A DNA stretch of 20,457 nucleotides from Bacteroidota bacterium (lineage in GTDB: Bacteria > Bacteroidota > Bacteroidia > Sphingobacteriales > Sphingobacteriaceae), in the NCBI GenBank assembly GCA_025355225.1, contig JANYAB010000201.1:1-20457 (forward strand), read 5' to 3'. Under the pieces are notes generated by a model that made no database searches, was not told the origin of the DNA, and saw only the letters and a program-made list of their open reading frames with translations. Numbering within the stretch: position 1 is the stretch's first letter; each line of letters opens with the position of its first letter. The position numbers and the translations under genes were made by a program. Positions 1-8,100 of this stretch are shown here, in pieces.

Positions 1-1
1 T

Positions 2-1171
2 AACGGTAAAGATGTGGCGCAGCCGGATAAGGCAGGCTCTTTTGGACTGGAGTTAATACATGTATATAAAATAAAAAATGACCCAATATTTTTGGATGCC
101 GCTATAAAGATAGCCAACACGCTCGCCGCGAACGTGAAGACGGGTACAGCAGAGCATTCGCCTTTGCCTTTTAAGGTAAACGTATTTACTGGAAAAACAG
201 CGTTATTGAAACTTACAGATACGAAAAGTGAGCCGACCGATACAGCAGGTTATACCAGCAACCTTACGCCAACCCTGCAAATGTTTTATGATCTGATCGA
301 CCTGAATAAAGGCAATGTGGCAGCCTATAAAACAGCGGCCGATAAGATATTGGTCTGGCTTAAAAAGTATCCTATAAAAAACAATAAGTGGGGACCGTTT
401 TTTGAAGATGTGGGGGAGTGGAGCCAAACACAAATAAACGCCATGACCTGCGCAAGGTATATGATGGAGCACCCTAAATATTTCCCCGAATGGAAAACAC
501 AGGTAAAAAGCATTATCAATTAGGTGCATACCAATTTCGCGAATGATAAATGGAAGAAGTATGGCGTAATCGTTACTAATGAACAATCAGTATACCCGGT
601 TCCCGGAAATAGCCATAGTTCAAGACAGGCAGCGGACGAGTTGTTGTATGTGTCACTAACCGGCGATACATTGCTTTACAACAACGCGGTGCGCGAATTA
701 AGCTGGGCGACCTATATGGTTGATTTTGATGGAAAAAATTGCTTCCCAACCGATGAACCATGGCTTACAGATGGCTATGGCGATTACGTAAGGCATTATT
801 TGCGCGCAATGGCAACTTATCCCGTATTGGCCCCTGTTGAGGACCATATCATTTCAAGTACCTCTGTTATTCAGCAGGCGGATTATAAAGACCACTTTAA
901 AAAGTATTTGAGCGTTGAGTTTGATAAAGCAGATACTAACACGGTGCGTGTATATTACCGCACCTTTGATAATTACGGAACAGAAGAAATAAAACTAAAG
1001 GCCAAACCATCGGCTGTGCTGTTAAATGATAAGGCATTAATGGAAACGACAAACGGCGAAGGCTATTCCTGGAGCGCAATCGACAAAGGAGGGGGTGTTT
1101 TATGGGTGAGAAGAAAGAACGGCAATAAAGTGATCGTGATAAAAATAGGAGGGCATGGATTAAACACTTAA
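2..1171 (+). pseudogene. Six-hairpin glycosidase-like protein, 5'-truncated by the window and broken by in-frame TAG
   Basis: An open frame enters from the left edge, stops at TAG 521-523 and continues in the same frame from 524 to TAA 1169-1171. Text on both sides reads as one protein: an alpha-helical section (FEDVGEW, NAMTCARYMMEHP) runs into KKYGVIVTNEQ, VPGNSHSSRQAADELLYV and a beta-rich tail from about 860 that looks like a C-terminal beta-sandwich. This resembles bacterial (alpha/alpha)6-barrel carbohydrate-active enzymes of Bacteroidota; the exact family and substrate are not identifiable. The residue at the stop is flanked by IIN and VHTNF, where Trp (TGG) would fit, so one G-to-A change would explain the break. 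The GTG at 524 directly follows the stop with no visible ribosome site, so a separate second gene is unlikely. Any signal peptide lies outside the window. The 3' end overlaps the convergent next gene by 4 bases. Confidence 0.75.
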
Positions 1172-2445
1172 AAAGCCCGGAACACAATTTTATCTCCCGT
1201 ATTCAGCCGGATATTTTTTACCGACCCTGTACCCTGGAACACATACCCAAAGCCGACGATGTTTTCATTATACGCGGGCAGTGGAGATTCATACACTAAA
1301 TTATTATTAACATAGTATTGAATTTTGCCGGGAACACTTTTGCAGGAAACCTTTACCCATTGGGAAAGATCAGCGCCAAAGCCCGATAGATCGGTATTCT
1401 TTCCCGAAACAAAATAACGGCCATTTAATAACCGGATGTCGGATACACAGCCTTTGGCCGATAAGGGTATGATAACAGGTGTATTATCTGTAAACAAAAT
1501 AATGTTTATAAACTGGCAGGTAGCAGCGCCATCGCGGTAATCATTTTTCACCTCAGCATTAAAGGAAAAATCTTTAAGCGAAACCGGCGTAAAATTACCG
1601 ACATTATAAAACTCCACAACAGGTGGCTGCGGCTCCAGCTCAATATTTTTTTGGTTGATAACAGACACAGGAACTTGCAGCATATCCTGGCGGATAAACT
1701 CCTTCGGACCAAGATAAACAGGTATGGGTTGATGCGCAATTAACCCAAGCCAGCCATCTGTAGGGATCAGCAGCAAATGTTCTTTAACCACCTTGTTATT
1801 TACGCCGAGTTTGGCATGATAAAAGCCGGGCCGGTAATAAATTGAGGTAAACTGGTGCAGGTTTTTGTCGAGCGTTACACGCGTATTAGGGTCCCAGGAT
1901 TGCTGCATAAAAATAGAATCAGTTGGGTTTGCTTTTACGCTATAGGTAAATATAACGGAATTGGGTATCGACCTCGTTACGGGCCGGCTGTTGAACAAGA
2001 ATGGACCTTTTGTAGAAGCGGCAGGTGTTTTGTTAACAAATCTGCTTACCAGGCTGATGGTGACGACTGCAGTGATGATCAATGCTATTTTCAACCCCCA
2101 TCCCGATCGGTCTTTTGCTCTGGTCGGTGCAAGATGTTTTGACGGAGCGGTTTCAATTTCCTTTAGATGTGCTTCGGCAGCCGGTTGCTTCCTGGTAAAA
2201 GTTCTCCAGCCCTCGTAACCGGCAAACCGGGCCAAAGTATCCAGCGTGGTGTTGCTGGGTAAATGGTTATATTCCACACGCCCCCATATTCTTCTCAGTG
2301 TACTGGCACTTAGTGAAATTTTGGTTTTTTCTAAAATAAGGACGTTCAAATTTTCAAAATCCCTGCTTTGCCACTCGGCAGCCGGGCCCCAATCGAGCTG
2401 CTCCTCAATTATCATCAACAATTGTTTTAACGCAGATTCACTCAT
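1168..2445 (-). CDS. Membrane-anchored putative regulator: cytoplasmic helix-rich domain, one TM segment, lectin-like ectodomain
   Basis: 425 residues. The N-terminal ~85 residues are helical, with SLSASTLRRIWGRVEYN at about 44-60 and LDTLARFAGYEGWRTF at about 68-83. This looks like an HTH-type module that recurs at the N-terminus of hypothetical proteins in Sphingobacteria and Cytophagia, but its DNA binding is inference. A charged linker leads to one TM segment (about 116-135, LKIALIITAVVTISLV), putting some 290 residues outside the inner membrane. The distal part (about 310-425) is beta-rich and ends with WVKVSCKS...YYVNNNLVYES...GFGYVFQGTG..KNIRL, a pattern like concanavalin A/LamG-type sandwiches. 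The topology recalls CadC-like one-component regulators. It lies 54 bases downstream of the GNAT gene on the same strand, so co-transcription is possible. No enzyme motif was seen. Confidence is high for the gene and low for a regulatory role. Confidence 0.8.
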   Translation of the reverse strand: MSESALKQLLMIIEEQLDWGPAAEWQSRDFENLNVLILEKTKISLSASTLRRIWGRVEYNHLPSNTTLDTLARFAGYEGWRTFTRKQPAAEAHLKEIETAPSKHLAPTRAKDRSGWGLKIALIITAVVTISLVSRFVNKTPAASTKGPFLFNSRPVTRSIPNSVIFTYSVKANPTDSIFMQQSWDPNTRVTLDKNLHQFTSIYYRPGFYHAKLGVNNKVVKEHLLLIPTDGWLGLIAHQPIPVYLGPKEFIRQDMLQVPVSVINQKNIELEPQPPVVEFYNVGNFTPVSLKDFSFNAEVKNDYRDGAATCQFINIILFTDNTPVIIPLSAKGCVSDIRLLNGRYFVSGKNTDLSGFGADLSQWVKVSCKSVPGKIQYYVNNNLVYESPLPAYNENIVGFGYVFQGTGSVKNIRLNTGDKIVFRAF

Positions 2446-2499
2446 GCTGTTAGGATAGCCATCTAAGATACAGTTAATAGAAAGACGTTTGAAACCTCT

Positions 2500-3030
2500 T
2501 TATGTGACATTGTTTTGCAATTCAAAATGATAAAATGTCCGCGTACCATTTTCTGTGGCAGTCAGTTCAAATCCAAGTTGTTTAAGAATGTGTACGGAAG
2601 CATCGTTACCTGCCTGAACGGTCGCCACAATCCGATTAAGGCGTAGTTCATTAAATCCAAATTCAATAAATGCACGTCCAGCTTCTGTTGCGAACCCCTG
2701 CCGCCAATATTCGCTTGCGATATAAAATGCCAATGTGCCTTCGCCTTCAAAAATTCCTCCGTCCATTTTAAAATGAGGGTATATACCGCAGCGGCCTACG
2801 TACTTTCCGTTACTCTTTAGAATTGTTGCCCACATGCTCAAGCGGTCTGGCGCCGGTTTCATAACCCCATCCATAAATCCGCGCTCGGCGTCTTCACGCG
2901 AACGCGGGTATCCGCCAGCATATCGCCTTACTTCCGGGTCCATCTCCATAGCACAGTACGCATCCAGGTCGGCCAAAACATGCTGCCGTAATAGCAATCG
3001 TTCAGAAGAAAGAATGATTTGTCCGTCCAT
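2500..3030 (-). CDS. GNAT family N-acetyltransferase (RimJ/RimL-like)
   Basis: 176 residues, the usual length for single-domain GNAT enzymes, which transfer acetyl from acetyl-CoA to an amine. It opens with the RimJ/RimL-type start SERLLLRQHVLADLDAY (about 9-25). The central strand and acetyl-CoA loop are visible as LAFYIASEYWRQGFATEA (about 101-118), where RQGFATE corresponds to the R/Q-x-x-G-x-G/A pyrophosphate-binding motif. Next comes the family's LNRIVATVQAGNDASVHILKQLGF block (about 132-155), which carries the conserved N...S...L..LGF ending. No signal peptide or membrane segment is seen, so it is cytoplasmic. The substrate cannot be told: this subfamily includes ribosomal-protein, antibiotic and metabolite acetylases. 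A promoter-like match sits just upstream (3047-3079), implying a very short leader. The regulator-like gene follows 54 bases downstream. Confidence 0.92.
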   Translation of the reverse strand: MDGQIILSSERLLLRQHVLADLDAYCAMEMDPEVRRYAGGYPRSREDAERGFMDGVMKPAPDRLSMWATILKSNGKYVGRCGIYPHFKMDGGIFEGEGTLAFYIASEYWRQGFATEAGRAFIEFGFNELRLNRIVATVQAGNDASVHILKQLGFELTATENGTRTFYHFELQNNVT

Positions 3031-3046
3031 GTAACTTATTGGATTT

Positions 3047-3079
3047 CAAAAATATACAACTTGAAAAAACTTGAACATA
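3047..3079 (-). promoter_or_regulatory. Candidate Bacteroidota-type promoter for the GNAT gene
   Basis: On the minus strand the -7 box reads TATTTTTG (3047-3054), a full match to TAnnTTTG. 21 bases upstream is TATG (3076-3079), three of four bases of the TTTG -33 box. Transcription would start about 10 bases before the ATG at 3030. This is a consensus match only. Confidence 0.45.
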
Positions 3080-3109
3080 AAATGAATTGCCTCTGATCAT
3101 GGTTCGCAA

Positions 3110-3141
3110 TTTGTTTGTATTACAAACCACATTTAAATTTA
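3110..3141 (+). promoter_or_regulatory. Candidate promoter for the beta-helix/lectin/permease operon
   Basis: TTTG at 3110-3113 is followed after 20 bases by TAAATTTA (3134-3141), one mismatch from the Bacteroidota -7 consensus TAnnTTTG. The ATG of the first operon gene is at 3187, giving a leader of about 40 bases. It is divergent from the GNAT promoter in the same 156-base spacer. This is a consensus match only. Confidence 0.4.
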
Positions 3142-3186
3142 CTCAGCCTGGTTTGTTTTTCATAATAAAGAATTTAATTTAAAGAA

Positions 3187-4218
3187 ATGAACAAGTTAGC
3201 CCTATTTTTCATCGTCTTATTGGTTGGATCAAGTGCCCGCATAAATGCACAGACTATTTATGTTGACGCGATCAGTGGCAAAGCCGACGGTAAGGGAACC
3301 ATAGCCGAGCCGTTCCCCGGTTTGGATAAAGCAATAACTACAGCTAACGGGTTTACCGGGGATGAGCCGATTGTTGTAAAAATGGCGCCAGGCTTATACG
3401 TCATATCACATCAATTAATTATCAAAACCGGCAAAACGGCTGATGATACCTTGAAGTTTACTGTTGAGGCGACTATTATGCCCGATGATGCCGATTGGCA
3501 GCCCGCTAAAATGCCGGTCATCCAATCTGTTTCACCAAATAATTCTATTGTACAATTCAGGCATAGTGTTGGGTTCCTGGTTGCCAAAGGCAATGTCAGC
3601 TTTAAAGGGCTTAAGTTCGTTGGAAACGCCAACCCCGATGTGCCTTATTATTACCCAATAACCAGGGAATATGAAAATTTAAACAAGCTCGAAGTTTCAC
3701 AGTGTTATTTTATCGGGGAAAAAAATTCGACACGTTTACAAAGCGGTATCTGGGCACATGGCGCAGGTATTCATGTAGATCATTGTGTGTTTTATGGTTG
3801 TAGAAATGCAATGGTACTCATCAAATCTATCAAAGACTTTTCATTAACCAATTCCATTATTTATGGCGCTTATGAATCGGGAATATGGTTTGGGGCGTCA
3901 GATGCGCCATTTATATTCAGGAACAATATTGTGACCCATTGCAATTTTGTATGGGTAAGGCCTCAAAATACACAACCAGCATATACTTTCAGCAATTCCA
4001 TCATATCGGATAATGATCATTATATGGGTTACATCGCCAATGAACTGATCCCTGCCCCCGAAAACAATCTTACAGAAATAGATATCCGGAAGTCGGGTAA
4101 GATCCACCTCGTCGAAATAAAGACAGAGTCTCAGCAGCCGCATGATTATTTAAATCTTTCGCCCGAATCAGATGGGCGGGATCTGCTTGCGGGAATTTTT
4201 AAAAATGTAAAAAAATAG
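3187..4218 (+). CDS. Secreted right-handed parallel beta-helix protein (DUF1565-like N-terminus)
   Basis: 343 residues. The N-terminus is a signal peptide (MNKLALFFIVLLVGSSARINA, cleavage near residue 21 before QTIYVD). Next is the block YVDAISGKADGKGT...PFPGLDKAI (about 25-51), typical of the DUF1565/pectate-lyase-like entry strand of beta-helix proteins. From about 100 to 285 there are regularly spaced short strands with turn Asn/Gly, such as VSFKGLKFVGNAN, LEVSQCYFIG, IHVDHCVFYGCRNAMVL, FSLTNSIIYG and FIFRNNIVTHCN, as expected for parallel beta-helix rungs. Such folds occur in polysaccharide lyases, hydrolases and adhesins. I cannot assign catalytic residues, so no enzyme activity is claimed. 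The length suits a single beta-helix domain. It is the first gene of a same-strand cluster; the next start is 8 bases after its stop. Likely periplasmic or surface-located. Confidence 0.88.
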   Translation: MNKLALFFIVLLVGSSARINAQTIYVDAISGKADGKGTIAEPFPGLDKAITTANGFTGDEPIVVKMAPGLYVISHQLIIKTGKTADDTLKFTVEATIMPDDADWQPAKMPVIQSVSPNNSIVQFRHSVGFLVAKGNVSFKGLKFVGNANPDVPYYYPITREYENLNKLEVSQCYFIGEKNSTRLQSGIWAHGAGIHVDHCVFYGCRNAMVLIKSIKDFSLTNSIIYGAYESGIWFGASDAPFIFRNNIVTHCNFVWVRPQNTQPAYTFSNSIISDNDHYMGYIANELIPAPENNLTEIDIRKSGKIHLVEIKTESQQPHDYLNLSPESDGRDLLAGIFKNVKK

Positions 4219-4226
4219 TGCTACTC

Positions 4227-4859
4227 ATGAAAATGTTCAAACTCTTATTCATCTTCTCCGGCTGTGTTTTTACCGTCAATGCCCAGCAGGTCAAACACTA
4301 TAACCTGCCCCAGTTGCTTACGGAAAACAAACTGGAAACCATTCCAGCCCAACAAACCCAAATACTGGATGCACAAAACCAGTCAATATCTACCAAGGGA
4401 ATAGTGTGGCTCAAAGACGTTGGCTTCAACGAAGGGACCATAGACGTCGACCTGCGTGGCAAAGATGTTTTTCTGCAAAGCTTTTTGGGGATCGTCTTTC
4501 ATGGCATAGATACAGCTACGTATGACGTAATTTATTTCCGGCCCTTTAATTTCCGGCATGCCGATACCCTCAGGAGAAAGTGGTCGGTTCAATACGTCAG
4601 TATTCCCGGCTACAGCTGGGATAGATTACGAAAAGAACACCCACTGGTTTATGAAAATGCCGTGAACCCCGTTCCAAAGGCTGACGAGTGGTTTCATGCA
4701 ACTATCATGGTTAAGGACAACTGGGTCACGGTTTACGTAAATCACTCTTCAAAAGCATCCCTGAAAGTTAAAATGCTGAATAACCGTACAGGAGGTAAGA
4801 TTGGTTTATGGGACGACGATTTGAGCGGCGATTTTGCAAACCTTACCATAACGCGATAA
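4227..4859 (+). CDS. Secreted lectin-like (concanavalin A/LamG-type) protein, paralogue of the protein at 7305-7952
   Basis: 210 residues from ATG 4227. An in-frame GTG at 4218 would extend it by three residues but overlaps the preceding stop, and the ATG gives a cleaner signal peptide (MKMFKLLFIFSGCVFTVNA, then QQV). The mature protein is beta-rich: GIVWLKDVGFNEGTIDVDL (about 58-76), LGIVFHG, TYDVIYFRPF (about 98-107), EWFHATIMVKDNWVTVYVN (about 154-172) and GGKIGLWDDDLSGDFANLTI near the end. The F..G.I.vDl / YFRP / WFH....v....v..yvN / G.iGlw series is the pattern of small glucan-binding ConA-like domains related to DUF1080. No catalytic acid pair typical of GH16 is evident, so binding is more likely than hydrolysis. 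It lies between the beta-helix protein (8-base gap) and the permease (15-base gap), so co-transcription is likely. Confidence 0.85.
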   Translation: MKMFKLLFIFSGCVFTVNAQQVKHYNLPQLLTENKLETIPAQQTQILDAQNQSISTKGIVWLKDVGFNEGTIDVDLRGKDVFLQSFLGIVFHGIDTATYDVIYFRPFNFRHADTLRRKWSVQYVSIPGYSWDRLRKEHPLVYENAVNPVPKADEWFHATIMVKDNWVTVYVNHSSKASLKVKMLNNRTGGKIGLWDDDLSGDFANLTITR

Positions 4860-4874
4860 AATAAACGACCAGAT

Positions 4875-7283
4875 ATGCTTAGAAATTACATAAAGATCGC
4901 CTGGCGTAATGTTATCCGCCATAAGGCACACACCGCCATCAATGTGGTCGGGCTCGCCCTGGGCATGACCTGCTGCCTGTTTATTTTCCTGTGGGTACAG
5001 GATGAAAAAGGGATTGATAATTTTCATCAGAACGGCAAAAACCTGTGCGCAGTTTATCAAACGATATCTGGAAATGGAAAAGTTTTTGGTACCTATAATA
5101 CGCCCTTTAAGTTTGGCAATGGTTATAGCTTTTTACTGGAGGATATTAAACAAGCTATTCCCGAGGTAAAGAATAATACCTATTACGCTACCGGCTATGA
5201 TCTTCCATGGGGTCACCCCGAAACGATACAGGTAGGCGAAAAAGTTGTAAAAATGGAGGGATCACGGGCTGGAAAAGATTTCTTCAAAATGTTCAGCTTC
5301 CCAATCATCGCCGGTGATAAGGAAACCCCCTTGAACGACAATAGCAAAATGGCTATTTCGAGACGAATGGCGGAGGTGTTTTTTGGAAGCCCTGCAAATG
5401 CTATCGGCAAAACGGTGCGCTACGAAAACAAATACAATTTTGTGGTAAACAGAGTGTTCGAAAACCTAACCCCACAAAGCTCCCTGAAATTTGATTTTTT
5501 ACTGAATTGGGAGTTGCAAAAAACAAAGCTGGAATGGTCATCTAATTATTTTCAAACTTACATCCAGCTTTCCGATAATGCCGATGTTAAACAGGTAGAA
5601 GCGAAAATCAACCAATACCTGCAGCCTCGGCTGGATAAGGTTAAAGGGGTAGAGGTCCATTTAGGGCTTCAGCGGTTCGGGGATCAATACCTGCATAGCA
5701 ATTTTGTAAACGGGGTACCTGCCGGTGGCCGCATCGAGTATGTGAAGATATTCAGTGAAGTCGCCATTTTTATACTCATTATCGCCTGCATCAACTTCAT
5801 GAACCTCGCCACCGCGCGTTCGGTGAAACGGGCAAAAGAAGTAGGGGTGAGGAAAGTGGTGGGATCATCCCGCGGGAATTTGGTAGGTCAGTTTTTTGGC
5901 GAGTCGTTGGTTTTTTCCTTTTTGGCGATGCTGCTGTCAATCGTATTATTGCTGGCGCTGTTGCCTGCATTTAATGAGTTCACAGGCAAACAGTTTGGCT
6001 TCCCGCTAGCTCAGGTGTGGTTCTGGATTTCTCTGATCAGCCTGATGCTGATCACCGGGCTGGTGGCAGGTAGTTATCCTGCGCTATATCTTTCTTCACT
6101 TCAGCCTGTGCGTATATTAAAAGGCGCATTAAGATTTACACACGGCACTATCTGGTTCCGCAAAGGTTTAACCATTTTCCAATTCGTTTTGTCGATAATA
6201 CTGCTGATCGCTACTATAGTTATTACACGCCAAACCAGTTATGTGCAAAATACGCACCTGGGCTATGATCGTGAAAACATGGTTTACTTGCGGATAGAGG
6301 GCGAACTGTCAAAGGAAAATAAATATCTGCTGTTTAAAGAACAGGCATCAAAAATGCCGGGTATTGCCATGGTCGACCGTACCTCCGAGGTTCCGCAGGC
6401 GATGAATTTCGTTGTTTATGATGATGAGATCACCTGGGAGGGCAAGGGGAAAAATAGCACTGTCGGTGTTAAGCCTGCTTCAGTTGGATTTGACTTTGTT
6501 AAACTGATGAAGCTGCAAATAGCCGAGGGACGCGATTTCTCGCAAAGCATTCCGACCGACTCTACAGATGCCTTTATGATCAACGAAGAAGCTGTAAGGG
6601 AAATGGGTATGAAACACCCGATCGGTAAATGGGTTGTTGCATGGAAGAAAAGGGGCCATATTATCGGTGTGCTCAAAGACTTTCATACCCAATCCCTCCA
6701 CGAGCCGATCAAGCCTATATTATTGGATGTAAAGGAGGGCGAATATTTTGGAGTGATAGTCGTGAAGATTGAGCCTGGCAAAACCAAACAAGCGTTGGAA
6801 AGCCTGGCGACAGTTTATAAGAATATCAATCCGAATTATCCTTTTACTTATCAATTCGTCGATCAGGAATACAAAAAGCTTTATAGCAGTGAACTGATCA
6901 TTTCCCAGCTTTCCATAGTATTCGCGGTTGTGGCCATCCTGATATCCTGCTTGGGTTTGCTCGGTTTGGTTATGTTTTCAGCAGAACAGCGTGTCAAAGA
7001 GTTTGGCGTTAGGAAAGTGTTGGGGGCATCGCTGAGCCAACTTATTGCCTTGTTTGCAACGGATTTTCTCAAACTGATATTTATCGCGTTTTTGATAGCT
7101 GCCCCATTAGGCTGGTATGCGATGAGAACATGGCTTCAGGATTTTGCTTACCGTATAGATATTTCGTGGTGGGTATTTGTCCTGGCGGGCACAGCCTCAT
7201 TGCTAATTGCCTTTTTTACACTGAGCTATGAGGCATTTAAAACAGCGGTAACCAACCCTGTCAAAAGTTTGAGATCGGAATGA
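4875..7283 (+). CDS. MacB/FtsX-type ABC transporter permease, two permease halves, no fused ATPase
   Basis: 802 residues, the usual length of the Bacteroidota family. It starts MLRNYIKIAWRNVIRHKAHT, the conserved N-terminus, followed by TM1 (about 20-42) and a large extracytoplasmic MacB_PCD region (to about 288). TM2-4 follow (about 289-315, 344-366, 382-402) with EVGVRKVVG near 321-329. The second half has TM5 (about 431-452), another extracytoplasmic region, then TM6-8 (about 678-701, 729-748, 765-787) with EFGVRKVLG near 709-717. The duplicated E-hGVRKVhG motif is the FtsX-domain cytoplasmic element expected to contact the ATPase. Such permeases act as mechanotransmitters or efflux components rather than classical importers. 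No ATPase, membrane-fusion protein or TolC gene is in this window, so the partner ATPase must be encoded elsewhere. Two paralogous secreted lectin-like genes lie on either side, suggesting a shared role at the envelope, which is inference. Confidence 0.95.
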   Translation: MLRNYIKIAWRNVIRHKAHTAINVVGLALGMTCCLFIFLWVQDEKGIDNFHQNGKNLCAVYQTISGNGKVFGTYNTPFKFGNGYSFLLEDIKQAIPEVKNNTYYATGYDLPWGHPETIQVGEKVVKMEGSRAGKDFFKMFSFPIIAGDKETPLNDNSKMAISRRMAEVFFGSPANAIGKTVRYENKYNFVVNRVFENLTPQSSLKFDFLLNWELQKTKLEWSSNYFQTYIQLSDNADVKQVEAKINQYLQPRLDKVKGVEVHLGLQRFGDQYLHSNFVNGVPAGGRIEYVKIFSEVAIFILIIACINFMNLATARSVKRAKEVGVRKVVGSSRGNLVGQFFGESLVFSFLAMLLSIVLLLALLPAFNEFTGKQFGFPLAQVWFWISLISLMLITGLVAGSYPALYLSSLQPVRILKGALRFTHGTIWFRKGLTIFQFVLSIILLIATIVITRQTSYVQNTHLGYDRENMVYLRIEGELSKENKYLLFKEQASKMPGIAMVDRTSEVPQAMNFVVYDDEITWEGKGKNSTVGVKPASVGFDFVKLMKLQIAEGRDFSQSIPTDSTDAFMINEEAVREMGMKHPIGKWVVAWKKRGHIIGVLKDFHTQSLHEPIKPILLDVKEGEYFGVIVVKIEPGKTKQALESLATVYKNINPNYPFTYQFVDQEYKKLYSSELIISQLSIVFAVVAILISCLGLLGLVMFSAEQRVKEFGVRKVLGASLSQLIALFATDFLKLIFIAFLIAAPLGWYAMRTWLQDFAYRIDISWWVFVLAGTASLLIAFFTLSYEAFKTAVTNPVKSLRSE

Positions 7284-7304
7284 AAAGTGAAAATATCGAT
7301 GACC

Positions 7305-7952
7305 ATGAAAAAGTACTTGCTGATTTTACTATTATTTGTGACTGACAGCATTTTCGCTCAGTCAAAACGGTTGATCTATAACTATTCGATTATTAACCCC
7401 GCGGAATGGATCATCCCAAAAACAGATACATTGGATTATGCGCAGGCTGTGTACGAGGGCAAACCTGCTTTATTATTAAAGCGGAAATTCGAAAATTATA
7501 AATCAGCCAGCGTTGCCTATCCAAAAGGGCTGAAATTTAAAAACGGGGTGATCGAACTCGATATTGCTTCTCCCGCAGGAAAAGCTGGTTATGTTGGTTT
7601 GGCTTTTCGCATCCGCGATCAGCATCATTATGAAACTTTGTACTTCAGGCCCGGCTCTTCGGGCACCATTAATGCAGTACAATATATGCCCGAAAAGAAA
7701 TTCGAGTTTAACTGGTGGGATTATGAGGCTAAAAAATACCAGGCAAAGACAAACTTGCCGGTTGACGGGTGGTTCCACGTAAAAGTGGTGGTTAAAGGTA
7801 GCCAGTTTACCCGGTTCATCAATCACGGTTCAAAACCGGTTTTCGTTTATAGCGCTCTTGATCCCAGCCCGGACATTGGTTCAGTTGGCTTTTGGCTTGG
7901 AAACTGCCGGTCGGGTGCCTACAGAAATTTGAAAGTAATAAGTCAACCTTAA
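7305..7952 (+). CDS. Secreted lectin-like (concanavalin A/LamG-type) protein, paralogue of the protein at 4227-4859
   Basis: 215 residues from ATG 7305, chosen because MKKYLLILLLFVTDSIFA then QS is a compact signal peptide. GTG 7287 and ATG 7299 are in-frame alternatives. Visible blocks are FENYKSASVAYPKGLKFKNG (62-81), GVIELDIASPAGKAGYVGLAFRI (81-103), YETLYFRP (109-116), GWFHVKVVVKGSQFTRFIN (155-173) and IGSVGFWLGNCRSGAYRNLKV near the end. These line up with the protein at 4227-4859: YFRP at 113-116 against 103-106, WFH at 156-158 against 155-157, and the final G-h-G-hW segment. The two are therefore paralogues or share a domain family. A carbohydrate-binding role is inferred from fold pattern only. 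It is the last gene of the cluster, 21 bases after the permease stop. I saw no convincing terminator in the 148 bases that follow. Confidence 0.83.
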   Translation: MKKYLLILLLFVTDSIFAQSKRLIYNYSIINPAEWIIPKTDTLDYAQAVYEGKPALLLKRKFENYKSASVAYPKGLKFKNGVIELDIASPAGKAGYVGLAFRIRDQHHYETLYFRPGSSGTINAVQYMPEKKFEFNWWDYEAKKYQAKTNLPVDGWFHVKVVVKGSQFTRFINHGSKPVFVYSALDPSPDIGSVGFWLGNCRSGAYRNLKVISQP

Positions 7953-8100
7953 ATGGCAATTTCGGTTACGGTAAAAACAGGTAACAAAACAAACACTATG
8001 CAAATCAACTAAATGGACGTCTATAAAAAAAGAAAAGGAAGGTGGTATGCAATAGCCGCACACGTAACCCTCCTGAAATAGTTGAGTCTGCCTGCTTCGT

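Noticed and set aside
524..1171. Independent gene starting at GTG 524
   Set aside because: It begins directly after an in-frame stop, has no signal peptide or start-like context, and continues the fold of the upstream frame. A nonsense mutation is the simpler reading.
4218..4226. GTG start at 4218 for the first lectin-like gene
   Set aside because: It overlaps the preceding stop codon and adds three residues in front of an already complete signal peptide starting at ATG 4227.
7953..8012. 19-codon frame straight after the second lectin-like gene
   Set aside because: No coding features; probably chance.
8013..8081. Short plus-strand frame MDVYKKRKGRWYAIAAHVTLLK
   Set aside because: 22 codons, no supporting context, and the spacer shows no coding bias.
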